Part shown: positions 1 to 8,060 of the stretch, piece after piece
Layout: each line of letters starts with the position of its first letter
Position numbering within the stretch: position 1 is the stretch's first letter
Assembly: GCA_041627475.1 (NCBI GenBank)
Contig: JBFKQZ010000011.1
Coordinates: forward strand, 1-26,624
DNA from: JBFGFG01 sp041627475
Lineage (GTDB): Bacteria; Actinomycetota; Nitriliruptoria; Nitriliruptorales; Nitriliruptoraceae
Direction: 5' to 3'
Length of the DNA: 26,624 nt
Notes under the pieces: generated by a model
What the model was told of the DNA's origin: nothing
Seen by the model: the letters and a program-made list of their open reading frames with translations, nothing else
Database searches by the model: none
Position numbers and translations under genes: made by a program

Positions 1-2747
1 CCGTCGGACGGGTAGGCGGCCTGCTCGCGGCTGTACGGGTGGGGCCACTCGTCGTCGAGCAGGTCCACGGCCGGGTGCGGCGCGTTGACCAGCGGGTTGT
101 CGTCCGCGGGCCACTCCCCTGCCGCGACGCGGTCGGCCTCGCTGCGGATCGACGCCATCGCGTCGACGAAGCGGCGCAGCTCGACGAGCGCCTCGGACTC
201 GGTCGGCTCGATCATGAGCGTGCCGTTGACCGGCCAGCTCATCGTGGGCGCGTGGAACCCGTGGTCGACCAGCCGCTTGGCGACGTCCTCGTTGCTGATC
301 CCCGCTTCGGCCTGGAGCGGGCGCACGTCGAGGATGCACTCGTGCGCGACGCGGCCGTTGGCGCCGCGGTAGAGCACCGGGAAGTGCTCCTCGAGCTGCT
401 GCGCCATCCAGTTGGCGTTCAGGATCGCGTGCTCGGTGGCCGAGCGCAGTCCGTCCGGCCCCATCAGACGCAGGTAGGCCCACGAGATCGTCAGCACGCC
501 CGGCGAGCCGAACGGCGCCGCCGACACCGGGCCCGGGCCGCTGGCCGGACCGGCCTCCTCGACCAGTGGGTGGTTGGGCAGGAACGGTGCCAGGTGGCTG
601 CGGACGCCGATCGGACCGACGCCGGGACCACCACCGCCGTGCGGGATGCAGAAGGTCTTGTGGAGGTTGAGGTGGCTGACGTCGGCGCCGAAGTGGCCCG
701 GTCGTGCGATGCCGACCAGCGCGTTGAGGTTGGCGCCGTCGAGGTAGACCTGGCCGCCGTACTCGTGCACGAGCGCGCAGACGTCGCGGATCGTCGCCTC
801 GTACACCCCGTGCGTCGACGGGTAGGTGACCATCAGCGCGGCGAGTGCGTCGGCGTGCTCGACGCACTTCCTCTTCAGGTCGTCGACGTCGATGTTGCCG
901 TCGTCGTCACAGGCGACGACGACCACGTCCATGCCCGCCATCACGGCGCTGGCGGCGTTCGTGCCGTGGGCACTGGACGGGATGAGGCAGACCACGCGGT
1001 CCTGGTCGCCGTTGGCGTCGTGGTAGGCGCGGATGGCGAGCAGGCCGGCGTACTCCCCCTGTGCGCCGGAGTTCGGCTGGAGGCTCACGGCGTCGTAGCC
1101 GGTGATCTCGGCGAGGTCGCGCTCGAGGTCACGGATGATGCGCAGCGTCCCCTGGTACTGCTCGACGGGCGCGAACGGGTGGACGTCGGCGAACTCGGGC
1201 CACGAGACGGCTTCCATCTCGGCGGCGGCGTTCAGCTTCATCGTGCAGCTGCCGAGCGGGATCATCGCGCGGTCCAGGGCGATGTCGCGGTCCGCGAGCT
1301 CCCGGAGCCAGCGCATCAGCTCGGTCTCGGAGCGGTAGGCGTGGAAGCGGCCGTCGGTGAGGAACTCGCTGGTCCGGCGCATCCCCTCCGGGATGCCGGT
1401 CACCGGCGTGGCCTGGCCGTCGAAGCGGGCGTCGAAGCTGTGGACGACGTCGATGACGTCGTCGGGCGTGACCGTCTCGTCGAACGCGACGGCGACGTGG
1501 TCGGCGTCCACCTGCCGGAGGTTGATGCCGCGCTGCAGGGCGCTGTCGACCACGGTGCCGGCACGACCCTCGACCCGCACGGTGACCGTGTCGAAGAACG
1601 CGTCGGCGTTGACGACCTCGACACCGGCGACCTGCCCGAGGTCGGCGACCAGCTGGCCGGTGCGCTCGTGGACGCGCTCGGCGATCGCGGTCAGGCCCTC
1701 GGGGCCGTGGTGGACGGCGTACATCGCCGCGACGTTGGCGAGCAGGACCTGGCTCGTGCAGATGTTGGACGTCGCCTTCTCGCGACGGATGTGCTGCTCG
1801 CGGGTCTGCAGGGCGAGGCGGAAGGCGTCACGCCCGGCGCTGTCGACGCTCACGCCGACCAGACGCCCCGGCAGCGAGCGCTTGTGCTGCTCGGTCGTGG
1901 CGAGGAAGGCGGCGTGCGGGCCCCCGGCCATCATCGGGACGCCGAAGCGCTGCGAGGTGCCGACCACGACGTCGGCGCCCCACTCCCCCGGCGGGGTCAG
2001 CAGCGTGCAGGCGAGCAGGTCCGTGGCGACGACCACGAGGATGCCGCGCTCCTGCGCCGCCGCGGCCACCGGGGCGAGGTCGCGCAGCGCACCGGACGTC
2101 GCCGGGGTCTGCAGGACGATGGCGAAGACCTCGTCGTCGAGCCCGGCGGCCGGGTCGGACGGGTCGTGCTCCCAGTCGGCACCGACGATGTCGACCGCCT
2201 CGATGCGGACGTCCACGACCGCGCGGGACTGCGGCAGCAGCTCCGTGTCGAGCAGGACGGTGCGGCCCTTCGCCCGCGACGACCGGCGGCACATCGTGAT
2301 CGCCTCGGCGACCGCCGTGCCCTCGTCGAGCAGCGACGCGTTGGCGAGCTCCATGCCGGTGAGATCCGCGACCATCGTCTGGTAGGTCAGCAGCGCCTCG
2401 AGGCGTCCCTGCGAGATCTCCGGCTGGTACGGCGTGTAGGCCGTGTACCAGGCGGGGTTCTCCAGCAGGTTCCGACGCAGGACCGGCGGGGTGACCGTGC
2501 CGTGGTAGCCCAGGCCGAGGTAGCTGCGGGCCGCGACGTTCTGGTCGGCGATCGACCGCAGCGCGGCGAGCACGTCGGCCTCGCTGCGTGCTGCCGGCAG
2601 GTCCAGCCGGTCCTCCTGCCGGATCGCGCCCGGCACCGCCTGGTCGACGAGCTCGTCCAGCGATGCGACACCGAGGTCCGCGAGCATCTGCTCCCGGTCG
2701 GCGACGGACGGACCGATGTGGCGGTCGGCGAAGGGGGCGGAGGTCAC
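1..2747 (-). CDS. gcvP: Glycine dehydrogenase (decarboxylating), P-protein; 3' end cut by window edge
   Basis: This is the PLP-dependent P-protein of the glycine cleavage system. It decarboxylates glycine and passes the aminomethyl group to the lipoyl arm of GcvH, which is encoded at 11992-12372. The N-terminus reads SAPFADRHIGPSVADREQML, typical of the family. The PLP-lysine motif LHKTFCIPHGGGGPGVGPIG lies at 605-665, with the lysine at codon 697. The reading frame stays intact through GINLRQVDADHVAVAF near 1500 and ends at the edge in REQAAYPSD. About 915 codons are present, so roughly 30-40 C-terminal residues are missing compared with the usual 950-960. The start is GTG, with GGGAG about 8 nt upstream. 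The length and motifs indicate the fused single-chain P-protein rather than the split GcvPA/GcvPB form. No gcvT is in the window. Confidence 0.97.
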   Translation of the reverse strand, partial: MTSAPFADRHIGPSVADREQMLADLGVASLDELVDQAVPGAIRQEDRLDLPAARSEADVLAALRSIADQNVAARSYLGLGYHGTVTPPVLRRNLLENPAWYTAYTPYQPEISQGRLEALLTYQTMVADLTGMELANASLLDEGTAVAEAITMCRRSSRAKGRTVLLDTELLPQSRAVVDVRIEAVDIVGADWEHDPSDPAAGLDDEVFAIVLQTPATSGALRDLAPVAAAAQERGILVVVATDLLACTLLTPPGEWGADVVVGTSQRFGVPMMAGGPHAAFLATTEQHKRSLPGRLVGVSVDSAGRDAFRLALQTREQHIRREKATSNICTSQVLLANVAAMYAVHHGPEGLTAIAERVHERTGQLVADLGQVAGVEVVNADAFFDTVTVRVEGRAGTVVDSALQRGINLRQVDADHVAVAFDETVTPDDVIDVVHSFDARFDGQATPVTGIPEGMRRTSEFLTDGRFHAYRSETELMRWLRELADRDIALDRAMIPLGSCTMKLNAAAEMEAVSWPEFADVHPFAPVEQYQGTLRIIRDLERDLAEITGYDAVSLQPNSGAQGEYAGLLAIRAYHDANGDQDRVVCLIPSSAHGTNAASAVMAGMDVVVVACDDDGNIDVDDLKRKCVEHADALAALMVTYPSTHGVYEATIRDVCALVHEYGGQVYLDGANLNALVGIARPGHFGADVSHLNLHKTFCIPHGGGGPGVGPIGVRSHLAPFLPNHPLVEEAGPASGPGPVSAAPFGSPGVLTISWAYLRLMGPDGLRSATEHAILNANWMAQQLEEHFPVLYRGANGRVAHECILDVRPLQAEAGISNEDVAKRLVDHGFHAPTMSWPVNGTLMIEPTESEALVELRRFVDAMASIRSEADRVAAGEWPADDNPLVNAPHPAVDLLDDEWPHPYSREQAAYPSD

Positions 2748-2768
2748 GTGCGGCTCCCGGAGCGGTGG

Positions 2769-2820
2769 TGCGAGCGTGGCAGGTCGAGCCGGCCGGACGG
2801 CCGGCAGGTGCGTGCTCGCA
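2769..2820 (-). promoter_or_regulatory. Nested hairpin in the gcvP leader (terminator or leader element)
   Basis: An outer arm TGCGAGC (2769-2775) pairs with GCTCGCA (2814-2820) and can extend by three more pairs, two of them wobble. Inside it sits GCCGGCC-GGAC-GGCCGGC (2788-2805), a 7-bp stem with a 4-nt loop. The element lies 88 nt after the stop of the upstream minus-strand protease gene and 22 nt before the gcvP start. It could end protease transcription or structure the gcvP leader. No U-tract follows, and I see no glycine-riboswitch core consensus. Confidence 0.4.
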
Positions 2821-2907
2821 AGGGAACCAGAGGGCCCCGGACCGAGGCCATGAACGCGCGCTCCGCAACCCTCGTCGATCCGCGGGCCCGGACGCCGGGG
2901 CCGTCGG

Positions 2908-4293
2908 TCACCCGCGCCGTGTCCCGCGTCCGGCCAGTGCCACACCTGTCCCGGCGGCCGCGACCGCGCCGAGCGCGAGGAGCAGCACCGGTGTGCGATC
3001 GTCCGGCGCATCGGCGACCTCCGAGCTCCCGACCACGCTGGCCGTGTCGTCGGCCGTCGGCGGGGCCGCAGGCGGCACCGGCCCCTGCGAAGGAGATGGC
3101 ACGGGCGCAGACGGCGTCACGGGGTCGGTCGGCGTCGACGGCGCAGCTGCGGCGTTGGAAGACGGCGAGGGCGAGGGGCTCGTTGGCGCAGGGCTCGACG
3201 CCGCACCGTCGTCGTCCACCGGAGCCGCGCGGGCGGCGGGGCTCGGCGACGGGCGTGGCGTCGGTGTCGCCCGGTTGCCGGCGTCGTCAGCGTCACCGCG
3301 GCCATCTGCCACGGCGGCGGCGAGGTCGAGCCGCCCGGCGCCGTACGTGCTGTCACGGCCGCTGGCACCGATGTCGGTCGCGGTCGCCAGCAGACGGTCC
3401 ACGACCTGCTGCTGGTCGAGACCGAGCGACAGCAGCACCGCCGCGGCACCAGCAACGTGCGGCGCGGCCATCGACGTGCCGGCGAGCCAGGCGTAGACGT
3501 CGTCCTGCCCGGGGTCCCAGTACGTCGAGAAGACCCGGTCCTCCGTCGCACACGTGAGCAGGGCGCAGCCCCCGCCCGGCGCGGCCATCCCCCAGCGGGC
3601 ACTGCCCACGCCGTTGGAGTAGCTCGGCTTGCCGTCGGTCCGGGTCGTCGCGCTCACCACGATCGCTGGTTCCTCCGCGAACCCACTGGAGAGCACGAAC
3701 TGGTTGCCGGCCGCGACCACCACGACGGCACCACGGTCCCACGCGTACCGGATCGCCGGGGCCAGGCTCGAGCCGATGACGCTCTGGCCGGCCTGGGTCA
3801 GCGAGAGGTTGATCACGTCGGCACCGTTGTCGGCCGCCCAGCGCACGCCGTCGGCGACGTCCGCCGCACTGCCGCTGCCGTCGGCGCCGAGCACCCGGAC
3901 GGGCATGATCGCGGCGCGCGGGGCGACGCCGGTGATGCCGCGCCCGTTGTCCCCGGTCGCTGCGGCGATCCCGGCGACGTGGGTCCCGTGCCCGTGCTCG
4001 TCCTGCGCGGTGCGGTCGTCGTCGACGAGGTCGATCCCGGGCACGATCCGGTCGACCAGGTCCTCGTGGTCGAGGTCGACCCCGGTGTCGACCACGGCGA
4101 TCACGGTGCCGGCACCACGCCCGACCGCATGGGCCGCGTCGGCCCCGATCACGTCCAGTCCCCACTGGCGGTCACGGGCCGGGTCCGCCGCCGCGGCAGG
4201 TGCAGCAGAAGCCACCAACAGCAGCAGGGCGAGCACGGCGAGGACCGTCCGTCGGCGACGGGCTGGGAGGCGACTGGTGCGGCGTGCTGTCAT
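2908..4293 (-). CDS. Secreted, membrane-anchored S8 subtilisin-like serine protease (mycosin-like)
   Basis: The protein has 461 residues. A basic N-terminus and hydrophobic segment (residues 12-35, ending in APAAAA) form a signal peptide. The S8 catalytic domain spans about 45-330: Asp69 in AVVDTGVD, His102 in GHGTHVAG, oxyanion Asn197 in VVAAGN and Ser274 in GTSMAAPHVAG. A possible disulfide pair is Cys243/Cys248. A Pro/Ser/Thr/Ala-rich linker (about 340-430) is followed by a C-terminal membrane segment (434-455) with an RGTRRG tail. No I9 propeptide is visible. This architecture is that of mycosins, the subtilases of type VII secretion loci, but no ESX gene is nearby, so a mycosin role is inference. 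The ATG start was chosen because it opens directly into the signal peptide; the frame stays open upstream without homology. It is divergent from nfo across 74 bp. Confidence 0.93.
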   Translation of the reverse strand: MTARRTSRLPARRRRTVLAVLALLLLVASAAPAAAADPARDRQWGLDVIGADAAHAVGRGAGTVIAVVDTGVDLDHEDLVDRIVPGIDLVDDDRTAQDEHGHGTHVAGIAAATGDNGRGITGVAPRAAIMPVRVLGADGSGSAADVADGVRWAADNGADVINLSLTQAGQSVIGSSLAPAIRYAWDRGAVVVVAAGNQFVLSSGFAEEPAIVVSATTRTDGKPSYSNGVGSARWGMAAPGGGCALLTCATEDRVFSTYWDPGQDDVYAWLAGTSMAAPHVAGAAAVLLSLGLDQQQVVDRLLATATDIGASGRDSTYGAGRLDLAAAVADGRGDADDAGNRATPTPRPSPSPAARAAPVDDDGAASSPAPTSPSPSPSSNAAAAPSTPTDPVTPSAPVPSPSQGPVPPAAPPTADDTASVVGSSEVADAPDDRTPVLLLALGAVAAAGTGVALAGRGTRRG

Positions 4294-4367
4294 CGGCCGT
4301 GACCGTACGGGCAGGCGTTGTCGATCGACCACGGGGCGTGCCACCATCGCCTTGACGAGGAGACGGC

Positions 4368-5135
4368 ATGCGACTGGGTGCACACGTGTCGACGGCGGAC
4401 CCGCTGGGCGACGCGGCCCGACTCGGGCTCGAGGTGGTCCAGCTCTCGCTGACCGACATGCAGAGCTGGAAGAAGCCGCCACCGCGCGACGACGCCGAGG
4501 AGCTGCGCGCGAGCGACATACCGATCTACGTCCACGCGCCGTTCGTGATGAACCCGGCCTCGCCCAACCCACGGGTGCGCCACCCCTCGCGCAAGACCAT
4601 CCAGCAGACGTGCGACGGTGCTGCCGCCATCGGTGCGGCCGGCGTGGTGGTCCACGGCGGCCACGTCGGTGCGGACGCCGACCCTGCCGACGGCGTCCGG
4701 AACTGGCGCAAGGCGCTCGAGAGCCTCGACATCACCGTGCCGCTGCTGATCGAGAACACCGCCGGTGGCGACAACGCCATGGCCCGGTGGTTCGACGACG
4801 TCGCGCGCCTCTGGGAGGGCATCGCGGACGTCGACGGTGTCGACGTCGGCTTCGTGCTGGACACGTGCCACACGCATGCGGCGGGCGAGGACACGGCTGG
4901 CCAGGTCGAGCGGGTCATGGCGATCACCGGCCGGATCGACCTGCTCCACCTCAACGACTCGCGCGACGAGCAGGGGTCGGGTCGTGACCGTCACGCCAAC
5001 CTCGGCGAGGGACGCATCGACCCCGACGAGCTCGCCGAGGTGGTGCGGTCCTTCGACGGCGACGTGGTCCTGGAGACCCCCACCGACGACGACGGCCACG
5101 CCCGCGACCTCGCGTGGGTGCGGGCGCGGCTGTGA
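4368..5135 (+). CDS. nfo: Endonuclease IV (AP endonuclease, deoxyribonuclease IV)
   Basis: This zinc-dependent AP endonuclease of base excision repair cleaves 5' of abasic sites. It has 255 residues, slightly short against about 280. The nine expected metal ligands can be placed by family motif: His56 (YVHAPF), His96 (VVVHGGH), Glu129 (LLIENTAG), Asp165 and His168 (VLDTCHTHAAG), His194 (LLHLNDS), Asp207 and His209 (GRDRHANLGEG) and Glu236 (VLETP). The ATG is preceded by GAGGAG at good spacing, and homology starts at residue 1 (MRLGAHVS). It is divergent from the protease gene and convergent with the secreted protein gene, whose stop lies only 3 bp away. A DNA-repair helicase lies on the same strand about 0.9 kb downstream, but no operon is evident. 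Confidence 0.96.
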   Translation: MRLGAHVSTADPLGDAARLGLEVVQLSLTDMQSWKKPPPRDDAEELRASDIPIYVHAPFVMNPASPNPRVRHPSRKTIQQTCDGAAAIGAAGVVVHGGHVGADADPADGVRNWRKALESLDITVPLLIENTAGGDNAMARWFDDVARLWEGIADVDGVDVGFVLDTCHTHAAGEDTAGQVERVMAITGRIDLLHLNDSRDEQGSGRDRHANLGEGRIDPDELAEVVRSFDGDVVLETPTDDDGHARDLAWVRARL

Positions 5136-5145
5136 AGGTCAGCCG
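5127..5145. terminator. Short bidirectional hairpin across two convergent stop codons
   Basis: CGGCTG-tgaaggt-CAGCCG forms a 6-bp stem with a 7-nt loop. The loop holds the nfo stop codon, and the right arm starts within the opposing gene's stop. It is the only candidate terminator in the 3-bp gap, but it is short and lacks a T-tract. Confidence 0.3.
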
Positions 5146-5885
5146 TCCGACCCGAGGAGGTCGGCCGGCGGGTTGACGACCATGCCGGCCGGGACCTCGG
5201 TGGTGTCGTAGACCCAGACCGCGGCGTCCGAGGCGATGCCCGTGCCGTGGACGGTCAGCTTCACGTCGTGGCCGCCACCGAGCGGCCCGACGGCACCGAA
5301 GTCGTGGAACTCCTCGATGGTGTCGGCCAGGCCGGTGAAGGCGAAGCGGATCCGCCGCACGGCGTCACCGGCCACCTCCATCTCGACGACCGCGCCGCCG
5401 AGCGTGGCGACCTGGTGGCCGTCCACCTCGAGCTGTGCGTCCAGGTTGTACGCCATGTTGCCGTCGGCGGTGTCCTGCAGCGGGAAGAGGTAGAGCTCGA
5501 CGAGGACCGAGTCCAGCGCGCCGTCGACGCGTCCCGCCGCGACGAAGGACTCACGCTCGTCCCACGGCCCCTCGGTCTGGTGCAGGAGGCTGGTGCCGAG
5601 CGCGCCAGCGCCGGCGCCGCCGGTCACCGACGTGTCGGGCGGGGTCGTGTCCCACGTCGCGAAGGTGCCCTGGGCGTTGTCGAGGTTGTCGACCTTCGTG
5701 CCCACGTCGTGGAACCAGACGTCCGTCCGACAGGCCTGGATGTCGTCCGTCGCGTCGTCCGTCGTGTCGGCGCCGCGCAGCTGGACGCAGTGCTCGTCGG
5801 CGTCCGGGCTGACGACGGGGTCCGAGAACGCGAGACCGCTCGCGGCGAGCGCGATGACGGCGATGGCGGCGGCACGGGTCCGCAT
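5139..5885 (-). CDS. Secreted protein of unknown function
   Basis: I do not recognise this 248-residue protein. It starts MRTRAAAIAVIALAASGLAF, a short signal peptide probably cleaved near residues 20-22. The mature part is acidic and has two early cysteines (Cys33, Cys52) that could form a disulfide. It is rich in alternating hydrophobic residues (VLVELYLFPL, VVEMEVAGDAVRRIRFAFTGL, HDVKLTVHGTG), which suggests a beta-sandwich. No catalytic motif or membrane anchor is evident. The ATG has GAGGAG 7 nt upstream, a strong site. The frame runs open upstream for 2 kb, but that stretch is antisense to the helicase. It is divergent from the helicase gene across a 129-bp region containing repeated 8- and 10-mers, and convergent with nfo. 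Confidence 0.8.
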   Translation of the reverse strand: MRTRAAAIAVIALAASGLAFSDPVVSPDADEHCVQLRGADTTDDATDDIQACRTDVWFHDVGTKVDNLDNAQGTFATWDTTPPDTSVTGGAGAGALGTSLLHQTEGPWDERESFVAAGRVDGALDSVLVELYLFPLQDTADGNMAYNLDAQLEVDGHQVATLGGAVVEMEVAGDAVRRIRFAFTGLADTIEEFHDFGAVGPLGGGHDVKLTVHGTGIASDAAVWVYDTTEVPAGMVVNPPADLLGSDG

Positions 5886-5911
5886 GTGGGGCTCCTCTTC
5901 GGTGGTCCGGT

Positions 5912-6010
5912 CACGTGGCACTTCGCGGTCCGGCCGGCGATCTCCTCCCCGTGCATCCCTGCGCTCGCGCACTGCACGTGGCACCATACGGATGTTCGTC
6001 GAACGGATGT
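5912..6010. repeat. Two pairs of short direct repeats in a divergent intergenic region
   Basis: CACGTGGCAC occurs at 5912-5921 and again at 5975-5984, 63 bp apart; each copy contains the palindrome CACGTG. ACGGATGT occurs at 5988-5995 and 6003-6010, 15 bp apart, separated by TCGTCGA and ending 4 bp before the helicase ATG. Such pairs between divergent genes suggest regulator sites, but no regulator is identified. I see no convincing sigma-70-type promoter for either gene. Confidence 0.4.
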
Positions 6011-6014
6011 GCGC

Positions 6015-8057
6015 ATGCAGCAGCTCGAGACCCCACCGTGGCTCGACGGCCTCACCGATGCCCAGCACCAGGCCGTGACGCACCGGGGTGCCCCGCTGCT
6101 CATCGCGGCAGGACCGGGCTCGGGCAAGACCCGCACGCTGGCGGCCCGGACGGCGGCGCTGCTCGCCGACGGCCACGCGCCGGAGCGGGTCCTGCTGCTC
6201 ACCTTCACGCGGCGCGCCGCCGGTGAGCTGCTGCAGCGTGCCGGCGCCATGGTCCCCGAGCAGGACGCGACACGCGTGGCTGGCGGCACCTTCCACGCAC
6301 TGGCCGTCCGGCTCCTGCGCTTCCACGGCGGCGATCTCGGCCTCTCCCCCGACTTCGCGGTCCTCGACCGCGCCGACGCCGTCGACCTGATGGGCATCGT
6401 CCGGGTCGAGACCGGCCTGGCGGACCTCGGGGACCGCGCCCCCAGCGCCGGCACGCTGGTCGACGTCCTCGCCCGGTGCGTGGTGGCCGGTGAACCCCTG
6501 GACGAGGTCCTGCCCGAGCGGTTCCCGTGGGTGGCCAGGCACCGCGACGACATCGCGCGCTGCTTCGACGCCTTCACCGCGGCCAAGCGGCGGGCCGGCG
6601 TGCTCGACCTCGACGACCTCCAGCTGCACCTGCGGGCCCTGCTCGCCGACGACCGTGTCGGCCCACGGATCGCGGCCGACGTCGACCACGTCCTCGTCGA
6701 CGAGGTGCAGGACACCGACCCGGTCCAGCTGGACGTCCTGCGGCTGCTGACCACCAGCGGGGCCGAGCTGACCGCCGTCGGCGACGAGCTGCAGGCGATC
6801 TACGGCTTCCGGGCGGGCGACGGTCGCGGGATCACCCGGCTGCGCGAGCACCACCCGGACCTGGTGACCGTCCATCTCTCCCGCTCCTTCCGCTGCCCCG
6901 GCCGCATCCTCGAGGTGGCCGACCGCATCGGTGCCGTCCTCGCACCGGACCGCCCACCGCTCGAGCCGGACGACCGCGTCGGGACGCACCCGACGCTGAC
7001 GACCTGCCTCGACCCCGCCGACGAGGCCGCCACCGTCGTCGACCGCGTGCTGGCCGCACGCGAGGACGGCATCCCGCTGCAGGAGCAGGCGGTGCTGTTC
7101 CGCGCCGGCCACCACGCGGACCGGCTCGAGCTGGAGCTCGCTCGTCGCGACGTCCCCTACCGCAAGTTCGGCGGGCTCCGGTACCTCGACACCGCGCACG
7201 TCCGGGACCTCGTCGCGGTGCTGCGCCTCCTCGACGCCCCCCACGACGAGCTCGCCTGGCAACGGACCCTGCGGTCGCTGCGTGGCGTCGGCCCGGTCGG
7301 GGCGCGACAGGCCGCCACGACGCTCGGCGTCGGCGACAGCACGGCGCAGCCCGGCCCGGTCGCCCGCCTCGTCGCAGGCGCGGCCCTCCCCGGGGACCCC
7401 GACGACGTGGCCGCACTGCGTGCCGCGGTGTCGGCTGCGGCGGGTGACGACGGTGCCGAGCCACCGCCGGCGGTCCAGGTCGACGCAGTCCTCGGGCTGC
7501 TCGAACGGACCCTGCCCCGCCGGTACCGCAACGGGGCCGCGCGACTCGCCGACCTCGCCGAGGTGGCGGCCGTCGCAGCGGGCTACCGCCACCGCCGCGA
7601 CCTGCTGGCGGACCTGGCGCTCGACCCGCCGACCAGCACCGGCGAGATGGCGCCGGGCAGCGTCGACGAGGAGTGGCTGACGCTGTCGACCATCCACAGC
7701 GCCAAGGGCGGCGAGTGGGACGTCGTCCACCTGGTGCACGCTGCGGACGGCAACCTGCCGTCGGATCTGGCGGCCCGCCGCAGCGAGGACCTCGACGAGG
7801 AGCGTCGGCTCGCGTACGTCGCCGTGACGCGTGCGCGGCGCCACCTCCACGTGACGTACCCGACGCGGTTCCCGTCGGGTCTCGGACCACGGAGTGACCG
7901 CAGCGCCACGGCCGTGGTGTCGCGGTTCCTCGCGCCGCTCGAGGACCTGTTCCACACCGATGCGACGGCACGCACGGGAACGGCGACGAGCGCCGCCCTC
8001 ACCGAGGACGGCGCCCTGCGCGATGCCGTGGACCGGCAGCTCGCGAAGCTGTGGTGA
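6015..8057 (+). CDS. UvrD/PcrA-like superfamily 1 ATP-dependent DNA helicase
   Basis: This 3'-5' SF1A helicase has 680 residues. Motifs run in the right order: Q-motif region LTDAQHQAV (13-21), Walker A AAGPGSGKT (31-39), motif Ia LLTFTRRAAGEL (61-72), GTFHALAVRLLR (91-102), Walker B VLVDEVQD (226-233), motif III GDELQAIYGFR (256-266), motif IV LSRSFRCPGRIL (288-299), motif V LSTIHSAKGGEWDVVHL (557-573) and motif VI LAYVAVTRAR (599-608). The motif III variant GDELQAIY replaces the usual GDDDQSIY. The protein is near the short end for UvrD/PcrA, and I see no C-terminal HRDC or nuclease domain. The ATG at 6015 is placed by homology; it lacks a clear ribosome site, and two nearby ATGs (5992, 6007) are out of frame. 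Its role is probably DNA repair or replication restart. Confidence 0.94.
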   Translation: MQQLETPPWLDGLTDAQHQAVTHRGAPLLIAAGPGSGKTRTLAARTAALLADGHAPERVLLLTFTRRAAGELLQRAGAMVPEQDATRVAGGTFHALAVRLLRFHGGDLGLSPDFAVLDRADAVDLMGIVRVETGLADLGDRAPSAGTLVDVLARCVVAGEPLDEVLPERFPWVARHRDDIARCFDAFTAAKRRAGVLDLDDLQLHLRALLADDRVGPRIAADVDHVLVDEVQDTDPVQLDVLRLLTTSGAELTAVGDELQAIYGFRAGDGRGITRLREHHPDLVTVHLSRSFRCPGRILEVADRIGAVLAPDRPPLEPDDRVGTHPTLTTCLDPADEAATVVDRVLAAREDGIPLQEQAVLFRAGHHADRLELELARRDVPYRKFGGLRYLDTAHVRDLVAVLRLLDAPHDELAWQRTLRSLRGVGPVGARQAATTLGVGDSTAQPGPVARLVAGAALPGDPDDVAALRAAVSAAAGDDGAEPPPAVQVDAVLGLLERTLPRRYRNGAARLADLAEVAAVAAGYRHRRDLLADLALDPPTSTGEMAPGSVDEEWLTLSTIHSAKGGEWDVVHLVHAADGNLPSDLAARRSEDLDEERRLAYVAVTRARRHLHVTYPTRFPSGLGPRSDRSATAVVSRFLAPLEDLFHTDATARTGTATSAALTEDGALRDAVDRQLAKLW

Positions 8058-8060
8058 GCG

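Noticed and set aside
2748..2907. Glycine riboswitch before gcvP
   Set aside because: Hairpins exist, but I could not find the conserved core motifs of the glycine aptamer.
39..3557. 1172-codon plus-strand open frame
   Set aside because: It is antisense to gcvP and the protease gene. Long stop-free frames opposite real genes are expected at this GC, and the product is Arg/Val/Asp-rich with no family motif.
5995..6005. GTTCG-T-CGAAC near the helicase start as a LexA (SOS) box
   Set aside because: The arms are in reverse order and spacing compared with the actinobacterial CGAAC-N4-GTTCG box.
5886..7955. Long upstream extension of the secreted protein's frame on the minus strand
   Set aside because: It is antisense to the helicase; the signal peptide and ribosome site fix the start at 5885.
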